A stretch of DNA of 64,000 nucleotides from Faucicola osloensis_D (GTDB taxonomy: Bacteria > Pseudomonadota > Gammaproteobacteria > Pseudomonadales > Moraxellaceae), in NCBI GenBank assembly GCA_020041925.1, contig CP083409.1; one strand, written 5' to 3'. The translations under genes and the position numbers were made by a program. Below the pieces are notes generated by a model. That model saw only the letters and a program-made list of their open reading frames with translations. It searched no databases and was not told the DNA's origin. Below, in pieces: positions 48,386-55,881 of this stretch (within the stretch, counting starts at the first letter, position 1; every line of letters begins with the position of its first letter).

Positions 48386-48416
48386 AAAAAAGCCCAAGTT
48401 AATCTTGGGCTTTTTT
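48386..48416. terminator. Bidirectional terminator kdsB / luciferase-like gene
   Basis: aaaaaagcccaag and cttgggctttttt form a perfect 13-bp stem with a 5-nt loop and A/T tracts on both sides. It lies between two convergent genes. Confidence 0.94.
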
Positions 48417-48441
48417 GTGGTTTGCGTTTTTAGGGTTTTGA

Positions 48442-49467
48442 TTAGCTGTTTAAGCTAAATAAATCAAGCGATTTCACCAAAGATAAGGAATTGAGGCGGG
48501 TTTGTTGGTCATAAATATTACAAGTGACAATCAATTCATCAGGGCGGATAGTCTCAAGAAAATGGTCAAGTTTTGGTTTGACACTGTCAGGTGTACCGAC
48601 AAACGAAATTGCCAACGACGATTCAACCATGTACTTCTCTGCAGATGTCCAAAAAGCATCAATATTCTCAATCGGTTTTGGCATTTGTGAGGGTTTACCA
48701 CGGCGCAAATTGACAAAACTTTGCTGCGCTGAGGTGAATTGGTAAGCGGCTTCCTCTTCGGTATCGGCCAATAGCAAGTTACTTGCTACCATCACATAAG
48801 GTTGTTGCAAGTAGCGAGACGGCTTGAAATTCTCACGGTACAATGTCACCGCTTGTGATAACATCTGCGGCGCAAAATGAGACGCAAATACATAAGGCAA
48901 GCCTAATGCAGCGGCGAGACTGGCACCAAATAAGGACGACCCTAAAATCCACACAGGGACATTCAAGCCATTAGCCGGCATAGCGGTCACTGTCTGACCA
49001 TCGAGCGGGTCAAAATAATGCATCAGCTCTTGCACATCTTGCGGGAAGTTTTCGGCATCATTCATGGTACGGCGCAAGGCACGGAAGGTTGCGCCATCCG
49101 TACCAGGGGCACGGCCGACGCCAAGATCGATACGTTCGCCATACAAAGTGGCTAACGTACCAAACTGTTCTGCGACCACTAAGGGTGCATGGTTAGGTAG
49201 CATGATACCGCCTGAGCCAATCCGTATTGTTGAGGTATGCGCGCCAATGTGAGCTAGCAACACACTGGTTGCGGTACTGGCAATGCCGCGCATGTTGTGG
49301 TGCTCAGCCAGCCAATAGCGGTTAAAACCTACTTGTTCGGCAGTTTGGGCAACAGTCACCGCTTGCTTAAGGGCGTTTTTGGCGTCACTGCCTTCAGGTA
49401 CAGGAACAAGGTCTAAAAATGAAATAGGGATTTTTTTGGTCATATTTGTCATCACTGTAGTCATCAT
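48442..49467 (-). CDS. LLM-class flavin-dependent oxidoreductase
   Basis: This 341-residue luciferase-like monooxygenase has IPISFLDLVPVPEG, NRYWLAEHHNMRGIASTAT, IRIGSGGIMLPNHAPLVVAEQFGTLA and RIDLGVGRAPG, the pattern of the MsnO8/YhbW-like subgroup. Members use FMNH2 and oxygen on various substrates, including alkanesulfonates in related subgroups. The start is uncertain; an ATG at 49443 (MTKKIPISF) gives a more usual N-terminus. It is transcribed 46 bp after a CysB-like regulator on the same strand, which suggests, without proof, a sulfur link. Confidence 0.88.
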   Translation of the reverse strand: MMTTVMTNMTKKIPISFLDLVPVPEGSDAKNALKQAVTVAQTAEQVGFNRYWLAEHHNMRGIASTATSVLLAHIGAHTSTIRIGSGGIMLPNHAPLVVAEQFGTLATLYGERIDLGVGRAPGTDGATFRALRRTMNDAENFPQDVQELMHYFDPLDGQTVTAMPANGLNVPVWILGSSLFGASLAAALGLPYVFASHFAPQMLSQAVTLYRENFKPSRYLQQPYVMVASNLLLADTEEEAAYQFTSAQQSFVNLRRGKPSQMPKPIENIDAFWTSAEKYMVESSLAISFVGTPDSVKPKLDHFLETIRPDELIVTCNIYDQQTRLNSLSLVKSLDLFSLNS

Positions 49468-49513
49468 AAAAAGAATAGTAGTCCCTTTATAATGGCGAAT
49501 CCAAAAAAATCAA

Positions 49514-50440
49514 TCACCCAAATTGTTGCTGACAAATATCAATGAAAGCTTTGCCAAAATTACGGATATCGCCATCGACACGGGTGGCTATCCACGTCAC
49601 ATGTTTTCCAAAAATTTTCGTTGGAATTTTGACAAGATTGCGATAATGCTGACCTTCAAATGCCATTTCAGCAATTGTGCCCACGCCCATACCAATACCG
49701 ACATAGGTACTAATCACATCGGCATCCAAAGCAGTAAGTACGATATTAGGCGTCAGTTCTGCCGCGCTAAAGGCTCTATCAATCGCACCACGACCCGTAA
49801 AACCGCCGTGATAAGTGATAATCGGATATTTCGCTAAGGTCTGGATATCAATTTCGGTGCGATTCTCAAGTTCATGACCCACAGGCACAATCACATGATG
49901 ATACCAATCATAATAGCGAATACAGTGTAGATTATCGTGTGCAAGCAGCGATTCAGTTGCGATGCCAATATCGGCTTGACCTTGTGCTACCATATTGGCA
50001 ATCGACTCAGGGTCAGCTTGATGCAAAATCAGATGGACATTGGGAAATTGTTGTTTAAAGCGCTGTACCACCCAAGGCAACACATAACGTGCTTGTGTAT
50101 GCGTCGTGGCAATCGATAACTCACCCTGATGGGGATTTTGAAAATCTAAAGTTAAATTTTCAATCGACCTTACTTCCACAAAGATTTTCTCAATATGCGG
50201 CAGTAGCAGCTCACCGATAGGGGAGAGACCCACCAATCGTTTACCCTGACGCACAAAAACTTCCGCCCGAAGCTGACTTTCGAGCGCGGCAATATGCTTA
50301 CTAAGACTGGATTGACTGGTATGTAATACTTTGGCGGCTTGGCTCAGATTGTAATTATTAATCACAGTCTGCCAAACGGTTTCAAGCTGTTTGAGTTGGA
50401 TTTGTAAATAACGTTGATTGATGACAACATTGATTGCCAT
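49514..50440 (-). CDS. LysR-family regulator, CysB-like
   Basis: This 308-residue LysR-type activator has an N-terminal winged HTH (NLSQAAKVLHTSQSSLSKHIAALE). The effector domain is strongly CysB/Cbl-like: TTHTQARYVLPWVVQRF, GQADIGIATE, TYHGGFTGRGAIDRAF, and LDADVISTYVGIGMGVG. CysB proteins respond to N-acetylserine, sulfate or sulfide and control sulfur assimilation. The first 12 residues before the HTH are extra. An exact 12-bp duplication lies 12 bp upstream of its ATG. It is adjacent to and upstream of the LLM oxidoreductase gene. Whether it is the main CysB or a Cbl-type specialist cannot be told. Confidence 0.85.
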   Translation of the reverse strand: MAINVVINQRYLQIQLKQLETVWQTVINNYNLSQAAKVLHTSQSSLSKHIAALESQLRAEVFVRQGKRLVGLSPIGELLLPHIEKIFVEVRSIENLTLDFQNPHQGELSIATTHTQARYVLPWVVQRFKQQFPNVHLILHQADPESIANMVAQGQADIGIATESLLAHDNLHCIRYYDWYHHVIVPVGHELENRTEIDIQTLAKYPIITYHGGFTGRGAIDRAFSAAELTPNIVLTALDADVISTYVGIGMGVGTIAEMAFEGQHYRNLVKIPTKIFGKHVTWIATRVDGDIRNFGKAFIDICQQQFG

Positions 50441-50451
50441 AAAATGACCTT

Positions 50452-50475
50452 AATAAAAAAACGAATAAAAAAACG
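50452..50475. repeat. Exact 12-bp tandem duplication in the CysB-like leader
   Basis: AATAAAAAAACG is repeated head to tail without mismatch, 12 bp upstream of the reverse-strand start codon. Confidence 0.85.
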
Positions 50476-50525
50476 AAATAAAATGCTCGCTTTATGAGCT
50501 TGGTTGAACTTAAATATTAACAAAA

Positions 50526-50924
50526 TTAGCCATTAGACTGATTTTTTACATAGCTTTTTAATGCCATTAACACGATTTTATCAAGTGACTCGTCAGCAAA
50601 TTGCTCAGTGGCTTGTGAAATAAGCTGGCTGGGTAACTGTAAAGTGACTTCGACGGTTTTTCCCATAATTCGTGATAACTCAACACTCACGATGGCCCAA
50701 GTATAGCCTGCGTATTTAGGTTTTATCAAATGCTCGGTGACAGATGAGGGCTCAGGAACCGGTAAATCTTCTTCAATTAGGTGATATAAATGGCTCATCA
50801 CCGCCATACGTGTATTAGACACTGCGCCTGCCATGCTACTATCGACTACAGATATGCTTTCAATATCAGGTACCGTGACATGATAGGCATTATTTTGCTG
50901 ATAGATAGCAATCGGGTATTGCAT
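50526..50924 (-). CDS. HicB-like protein without a visible HicA partner
   Basis: This protein of about 132 residues starts MQYPIAIYQQNNAYHVTVPDIE, the partial RNase-H-like fold of HicB antitoxins, with SMAGAVSNTRMAVMSHLYHLIEEDLPVPEPS matching the D.EEA..NA..AL....... E. G..IP.PS pattern. The C-terminus VEVTLQLPSQLISQATE looks like a ribbon-helix-helix. In toxin-antitoxin loci a HicA toxin of about 60 residues lies upstream, but no such gene is seen here. The ATG at 50924 has gagg 6 bp upstream; a TTG further out was rejected. It could be an orphan regulator. Confidence 0.7.
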   Translation of the reverse strand: MQYPIAIYQQNNAYHVTVPDIESISVVDSSMAGAVSNTRMAVMSHLYHLIEEDLPVPEPSSVTEHLIKPKYAGYTWAIVSVELSRIMGKTVEVTLQLPSQLISQATEQFADESLDKIVLMALKSYVKNQSNG

Positions 50925-51084
50925 AATTTGCCTCAAAGCCGCTAACAAAAAAGTTGAAAGTCATCGCAGGGTGTCAATTATAGCATATTACCATAAAATC
51001 GCAGGTTCAAAACCTAGCTGCTTAAGTCAGGTTTATTTAATAGGCTTGAAATTTAAGAAATTGAAATATGACAAGTCTGTAGAC

Positions 51085-51152
51085 ATTGACTCAGTTATTG
51101 ACTCAGTTGCAGTGCCACCTTGTTTCAGATAGCGACGTTTCAGACAGCCATA
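51085..51152. repeat. Consecutive direct duplications upstream of ampG
   Basis: ATTGACTCAGTT is repeated exactly at 51085 and 51097. After 14 bp, TTTCAGATAGCGACG (51123) is followed by a decayed copy TTTCAGACAGCCATA (51138). Confidence 0.82.
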
Positions 51153-51163
51153 ATAATTTTAGT

Positions 51164-51191
51164 TTGTATACACCTAGAAAACCGCTACAAT
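51164..51191 (+). promoter_or_regulatory. Candidate promoter of ampG
   Basis: TTGTAT (51164-51169) and TACAAT (51186-51191) are separated by 16 bp, about 55 bp before the ampG ATG. The -35 match is modest. Confidence 0.35.
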
Positions 51192-51246
51192 AGCAAGATT
51201 TTAATGAAGTTTTGTGGTAAATCGTGCGTGATGAGTGAGAGGTAAC

Positions 51247-52845
51247 ATGGAAATATCAAAACAACCTGTGTCAAACGACAAAGCGGCGCTACCAAGCGAA
51301 AGCTCAACAGGCACAAAAAAGTCTTGGGGCGAAGCCATCAAAGCCTATATGGACAAGCGCGCTTGGGTGATGTTGCTATTGGGTTTTTCTTCAGGGTTGC
51401 CTTATCTATTGATATTTTCTAGTTTATCAATTTGGCTCAAAGAAGCAGGGTTTGATATCAAAATTATCACCATGTTTAGTTGGGCGATGCTGGGGTACTC
51501 GTTTAAGTTTGTTTGGTCGCCCCTCGTCAATGCCGTGCCGATTCCACTGTTAACCAAAATGTTAGGACAACGCCGTAGTTGGCTAGTTGTGGCACAAATT
51601 GTGGTCGCCTTTGCAATTTTTATGCTCGGTAGTTTTAACCCCACCAGTGACGTTGTGCTTGATTACATGGCATTTTTTGCCGTGTTGCTAGGTTTTTCAG
51701 CGGCGACACAAGACATTGTGATTGATGCGTATCGCATTGAAATTGCTGAAAAATCCATGCAACCCGTACTCTCTGGTATGTTTATGGCAGGCTACCGAAT
51801 CGGTCTGATTGTCGCAGGGGCGGGGGCGCTGTTCTTGGCAGAATATTTTGGCTCGACCAAAGCCACTTACAACTACGCTGCTTGGCAACAAACTTATTAT
51901 ATTATGGCATCTTTGATGCTCATAGGGGTTGTCACCACCCTTTTGATTAAAGAACCCACCGTCACCCGTGAGAAGCATGAACGCCCGATGTCGGATTATT
52001 TTCAACTGTTTTTACTATTTTTAATTTCAGTGATTGCGCTGATTGCCAGTTTTATTGTTATCGGTCATGTGCTTCCCGAGACTGAGTCAAAATTTTTGGG
52101 CTTTGTTTATGAGAGTATTAAATTTATTGGCGCTGTGGCTATCGCCATTGGTACCGCTTTAGTATTATTAAAAGCCAAAATCATCAAAAAGCAAGTCGCT
52201 GTTGACATGTGGGTCGCGCCGATTCAAGACTTTTTCATTCGTTATGGGAAAAAAGCCGTATGGCTGATTTTATTGATAGGCTTGTATCGTATTTCAGATA
52301 TTGTGGCAGGTACGACGTCAAACTTGTTTTATGTCAATTTAGGCTTTAGCAAAACCGATATCGCCTTGGCGGTCAAAACCTTTGGTATGGGGATGTCAAT
52401 TGTGGGTGGTATTTTAGGCGGCTTGCTTGCTGAGCGTTTTAAAATCATGAATGCTATGTTGATTGGTGCTATTTTGGCGTCCGCCAGTAATTTATTGTTT
52501 GTGATTTTGGCGGGCAAGGGACATGATTTTTTTTATATGTACTCGGCGGTGATGTTTGATAACCTCGCATCAGGTCTAGCAAGTGCCATCTTTGTCGCCT
52601 TTTTATCCGTATTGACCAATATTCGCTTTAGCATGGTACAGTATGCACTGCTTAGTTCATTGATGACGTTAACACCAAAAATTTTGGGTGGCTACTCGGG
52701 TGCAATGGTAGAGACCATGGGGTATCCTGCTTTCTTCACCTTTACCGCATTGATTGGGATTCCTGTGCTATTGTTGATTTATATGGTAGATAAGCATGTG
52801 ATGAGCCAAGATGCGACAAGAAGCGGTAACATCACCCATGAATAA
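51247..52845 (+). CDS. ampG: AmpG-family muropeptide permease
   Basis: AmpG imports anhydro-muropeptides for cell-wall recycling and, where AmpC is inducible, supplies its signal. The 532-residue protein has about 12-14 hydrophobic helices. The family start WVMLLLGFSSGLPYLLIF is followed by SIWLKEAGFDIKIITMFSW, FSAATQDIVIDAYRIE and SGMFMAGYRIGLIVAGAGALF. The ATG at 51247 has gagagg upstream and replaces a GTG 12 bp earlier. prmC starts inside its last codons (8-bp overlap). Confidence 0.92.
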   Translation: MEISKQPVSNDKAALPSESSTGTKKSWGEAIKAYMDKRAWVMLLLGFSSGLPYLLIFSSLSIWLKEAGFDIKIITMFSWAMLGYSFKFVWSPLVNAVPIPLLTKMLGQRRSWLVVAQIVVAFAIFMLGSFNPTSDVVLDYMAFFAVLLGFSAATQDIVIDAYRIEIAEKSMQPVLSGMFMAGYRIGLIVAGAGALFLAEYFGSTKATYNYAAWQQTYYIMASLMLIGVVTTLLIKEPTVTREKHERPMSDYFQLFLLFLISVIALIASFIVIGHVLPETESKFLGFVYESIKFIGAVAIAIGTALVLLKAKIIKKQVAVDMWVAPIQDFFIRYGKKAVWLILLIGLYRISDIVAGTTSNLFYVNLGFSKTDIALAVKTFGMGMSIVGGILGGLLAERFKIMNAMLIGAILASASNLLFVILAGKGHDFFYMYSAVMFDNLASGLASAIFVAFLSVLTNIRFSMVQYALLSSLMTLTPKILGGYSGAMVETMGYPAFFTFTALIGIPVLLLIYMVDKHVMSQDATRSGNITHE

Positions 52846-53692
52846 CCCAATGTCATATTACACTATTCAATCATTGTTGGCTGTACCAAGCACAGTTGAA
52901 AAACACATCCGCAAACAGTTACTGAGTGAGTATCTTCATGTAGGGCAGACTTATCTTATTACCCATGATAGCGAAATGGTCACTGCAGCAATAGCCACTC
53001 AATATTTTGCTGCGCTAGATGAGTTGATAGCCGGTAAACCATTCGCTTATGTGCTAGGTAAACAAAGTTTTTGGCAGCACGAGTTTTTAGTCAACCCGCA
53101 TACTTTAATACCGCGTCCTGATACCGAGCGATTGATAGAGGCGGTGCTTAATCACCATAAAAATAGCCTAAGCAAACCAATAAATATTTTAGATTTAGGC
53201 ACTGGGTCAGGTTGTATTGCCATCACGCTGGCGGATGAATTTAAAAACTCATCCGTTAGCGCAGTGGATAAGTCGCCTGAGGCGCTGAAGGTGGCAGCAC
53301 AAAATGCTAAAAGACTAGGGGTTAATAATATTGCGTTTTTTGAAGGCAGTTGGTATGAACCCTTTATGACAACCAATGCAGATGAAAACAACAAATTTGA
53401 TATCATCGTATCTAATCCCCCTTATATCGATCCCAACGATCCCCATTTGGCAGGGTTAACCGATGAACCCATTAGCGCGCTAATTGCGGATAATAAGGGC
53501 ATGGCGGACATCTGTCATATTGTCAAAACTGCCCCACAATTTTTACAGCCTCATGGCTTACTAGCGATTGAACATGGGTATGATCAGGGCGAACAGGTTA
53601 GGGACGTGTTTTTGTCAAATGGCTTTGACGAGGTAATCACCGTCAAAGACTATGGGGACAATGAACGAGTAACGCTGGGTGTGCTAAATTAG
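52838..53692 (+). CDS. prmC: Release factor glutamine methyltransferase
   Basis: PrmC methylates the glutamine of the GGQ motif in release factors 1 and 2. The protein of about 284 residues has the helical N-domain, the RPDTE motif (93-97), SAM motif ILDLGTGSGCIAITLA, and the catalytic SNPPYID (NPPY 193-196). The ATG at 52838 overlaps the ampG stop and is the usual family start; an ATG at 52811 would overlap ampG by 35 bp. In most bacteria prmC follows prfA; here it follows ampG. Direct duplications surround its stop. Confidence 0.94.
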   Translation: MNNPMSYYTIQSLLAVPSTVEKHIRKQLLSEYLHVGQTYLITHDSEMVTAAIATQYFAALDELIAGKPFAYVLGKQSFWQHEFLVNPHTLIPRPDTERLIEAVLNHHKNSLSKPINILDLGTGSGCIAITLADEFKNSSVSAVDKSPEALKVAAQNAKRLGVNNIAFFEGSWYEPFMTTNADENNKFDIIVSNPPYIDPNDPHLAGLTDEPISALIADNKGMADICHIVKTAPQFLQPHGLLAIEHGYDQGEQVRDVFLSNGFDEVITVKDYGDNERVTLGVLN

Positions 53693-53717
53693 TGTACTAA
53701 ATTAATGGGCTAAAATA
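53681..53717 (+). repeat. 11-13-bp x3 degenerate repeat across the prmC stop
   Basis: GTGCTAAATTA, GTGTACTAAATTA and ATGGGCTAAAATAG follow each other. The first copy contains the prmC stop codon. Confidence 0.6.
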
Positions 53718-53747
53718 GCCTAAGTAAATATGTGAAATTTAACTATT

Positions 53748-54542
53748 ATGTCAGAACAAACAGAATTAACCGATGTAGAAATGCTACGCTATGCCCGCCA
53801 AATATTGCTAGAAGGGTGGGATATAGAAGCACAAACGCAGCTAAAAAATAGCTGTGCGATTATTATTGGCATGGGCGGGCTAGGTTGCCCACTTGCAGAG
53901 ACCTTGTGCCGTGCTGGCATTGGCAAGCTACTGATTATTGACGATGATACGATTGATGAGAGCAATCTGCAGCGGCAGTCGTTATTTACCCCTAACGACA
54001 TCGGTCAATCTAAAGCGCTGGTAGCCAAGGCTAAATTACATGAAATCAATGCATTTTGTGAGGTTGTTGCCATACAAACGCGTTTGACAGCAGATAATCA
54101 TCAACAAATGGTTGAACAAACGAAAATAAATAGCCTAATTAAATTAATATGCGATTGTACAGATAACTTCAAAACACGAGACATCATTAATACCATCGCT
54201 GTCAAGTCAAATTTGTCATTATTATCAGCCTCCGCCATTGCGCAAACCGGGCAACTGGCATTATTTGCGCCGCAGCAGGGTTGCTATCATTGCTTATTCC
54301 AAGGGGCAGGGGATGATGAGCGAACGTGTGCCACTAGCGGCGTACTAGCCAGTACCACCCAAATCATCGGCAACCTTCAAGCCCAAGCAGCTTTAAGTTT
54401 TTTGGGACTGGGCATCAATCCTATAGCGCAAACGTTATTGCTATGGAACGGCAAAACCATGAATCTTAAAAAACTTCACTATCGTAAAGACGCTAATTGC
54501 GAGATTTGTAGCCAACCATCCGCTATCACAGACGTAATTTAA
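53748..54542 (+). CDS. MoeB/ThiF-family adenylyltransferase
   Basis: This 264-residue E1-like enzyme adenylates the C-terminal glycine of a ubiquitin-like sulfur carrier such as MoaD or ThiS. It shows RYARQILLEGWDIEAQ, the ATP site GMGGLGCP (41-48), DDDTIDESNLQRQSLF, and the DCTDNFKTR stretch. Two CxxC pairs (CYHC, CEIC) bind zinc. Family naming between MoeB and ThiF cannot be settled; the start RYARQI.L..W. favours MoeB/HesA. Following prmC by 55 bp, as in several gamma-proteobacteria where a moeB-like gene follows prmC. Confidence 0.85.
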   Translation: MSEQTELTDVEMLRYARQILLEGWDIEAQTQLKNSCAIIIGMGGLGCPLAETLCRAGIGKLLIIDDDTIDESNLQRQSLFTPNDIGQSKALVAKAKLHEINAFCEVVAIQTRLTADNHQQMVEQTKINSLIKLICDCTDNFKTRDIINTIAVKSNLSLLSASAIAQTGQLALFAPQQGCYHCLFQGAGDDERTCATSGVLASTTQIIGNLQAQAALSFLGLGINPIAQTLLLWNGKTMNLKKLHYRKDANCEICSQPSAITDVI

Positions 54543-54555
54543 ACTAGAGTCAATC

Positions 54556-55869
54556 ATGCAAAAAAATCACTTTTTTAAAAAATCCCTAAATGTCATTCAG
54601 CGGGTCGGGAAGACGGCAACCGTGGCTGGCAAAGCAGGGCTACGTATCGCCCAAGGTGAAAAAATGACCCCAACGCTGCTGCGTCAAAGCTTTGAAGAAC
54701 TGGGTACTACCTATATCAAAATTGGTCAGTTTATTGCCAGTACCCCGTCCATCTTTCCCCGAGAATATGTGACAGTATTTCAAGGCTGTCTGGATCAAAC
54801 CACGCCCATGCCTTATAGCTATATTGAAGGCGTCTTAAGAGAAGAACTGGAAAAAGATGGGCAGACCTTAGAGGATATTTTTCAAAGTATTGAGGTCAAA
54901 CCACTAGCGTCTGCATCCATCGCCCAAGTTCACAGTGCTATTTTAAAAAATGGCGATAATGTGGTGTTGAAAGTGCAAAAGCCTGAAGTAGATACCATTA
55001 TTCAAACCGATTTAGGTATGATGGTTGGATTAACTAAACTGATTGACAGTATCGCACCGTCGCTAAAATTTGCCAGTATTTCACCCATTATTGATGAAAT
55101 CCGTTTACGCATGGCAGCAGAAACGGACTTCTTACAAGAAGCCAAAAACATTGATGATTTCCAAGATTTTTTGAAAAAAACCGACAATCATAAAGTAGTC
55201 GCGCCCGATGTTTATCATGATATCAGTACCAAAAAAGTACTTGTCATGACGCGGTTCTTGGGGGTGTCGATGATTGATGATACCGCCATGCGTCAATACT
55301 GCAAGTACCCCGCACAGGTGATGACAGATACTTTAAACACGTGGTTTTCTAGCTTGATGCTGTGCAATAGTTTTCATGCCGATTTGCATGCAGGCAATTT
55401 GATGTTGTTGACCGATGGTCGTATTGGCTTTATTGATTTTGGGATTGTAGGCAAACTTGAACCCAAAGCGTGGCAAGCCAGTATGGGCATGATGGATAGT
55501 TTTGCTAAAGAAGACTATCGCGGCATGGCGCATTATATGGTTGAAATGGATATGACCCATGCGCGAGAGCAAGTCAATGTCGATGTCCTTGCCCAAGATC
55601 TTCAATCAGTGATGAAAAAAATCTTGGCAGATGATAGTTTATTTATGGGAAAAACCATTGACCAAACCATGCCAAACCGATTGAAAGATCATACTGATGA
55701 AATCAATCAAATGTTGCTTGAGATGGTGGAAGTCGGTAAACGCCATGGTATTCACTTCCCAAGAGATTTTGCGCTACTGACCAAGCAACTGTTATATTTT
55801 GACCGTTTTATGAAAGTACTTGCCCCTGAAATGGATATGTTTCATGATGCGCGGATTAAAATGGCATAA
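54556..55869 (+). CDS. UbiB/AarF-family (ABC1) atypical kinase
   Basis: This 437-residue ABC1/ADCK-type protein carries the family KxGQ motif in YIKIGQFIAS (55-58) and the Ala-rich loop ASASIAQVH (118-126) that replaces the P-loop. VVLKVQKP holds the Lys, FHADLHAGNLM is the catalytic loop, and GFIDFGIVG the DFG-like motif. UbiB members support ubiquinone synthesis through an ATPase activity. It lacks the C-terminal membrane helices of E. coli UbiB (546 residues), so it may be a paralogue rather than UbiB itself. It lies 14 bp after the MoeB-like gene, likely in one operon, and is convergent with dnaG. Confidence 0.85.
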   Translation: MQKNHFFKKSLNVIQRVGKTATVAGKAGLRIAQGEKMTPTLLRQSFEELGTTYIKIGQFIASTPSIFPREYVTVFQGCLDQTTPMPYSYIEGVLREELEKDGQTLEDIFQSIEVKPLASASIAQVHSAILKNGDNVVLKVQKPEVDTIIQTDLGMMVGLTKLIDSIAPSLKFASISPIIDEIRLRMAAETDFLQEAKNIDDFQDFLKKTDNHKVVAPDVYHDISTKKVLVMTRFLGVSMIDDTAMRQYCKYPAQVMTDTLNTWFSSLMLCNSFHADLHAGNLMLLTDGRIGFIDFGIVGKLEPKAWQASMGMMDSFAKEDYRGMAHYMVEMDMTHAREQVNVDVLAQDLQSVMKKILADDSLFMGKTIDQTMPNRLKDHTDEINQMLLEMVEVGKRHGIHFPRDFALLTKQLLYFDRFMKVLAPEMDMFHDARIKMA

Positions 55870-55881
55870 ACACGCGATGAA

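Larger units (their letters stand above)
50925..51246. other. Intergenic region HicB-like/ampG
   Basis: A 322-bp spacer without a gene. A series of short direct duplications fills it: TTGAAAT-type at 51046-51075, an exact 12-bp x2 at 51085-51108, and a 15-bp x2 at 51123-51152. A candidate promoter for ampG follows. Confidence 0.5.
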
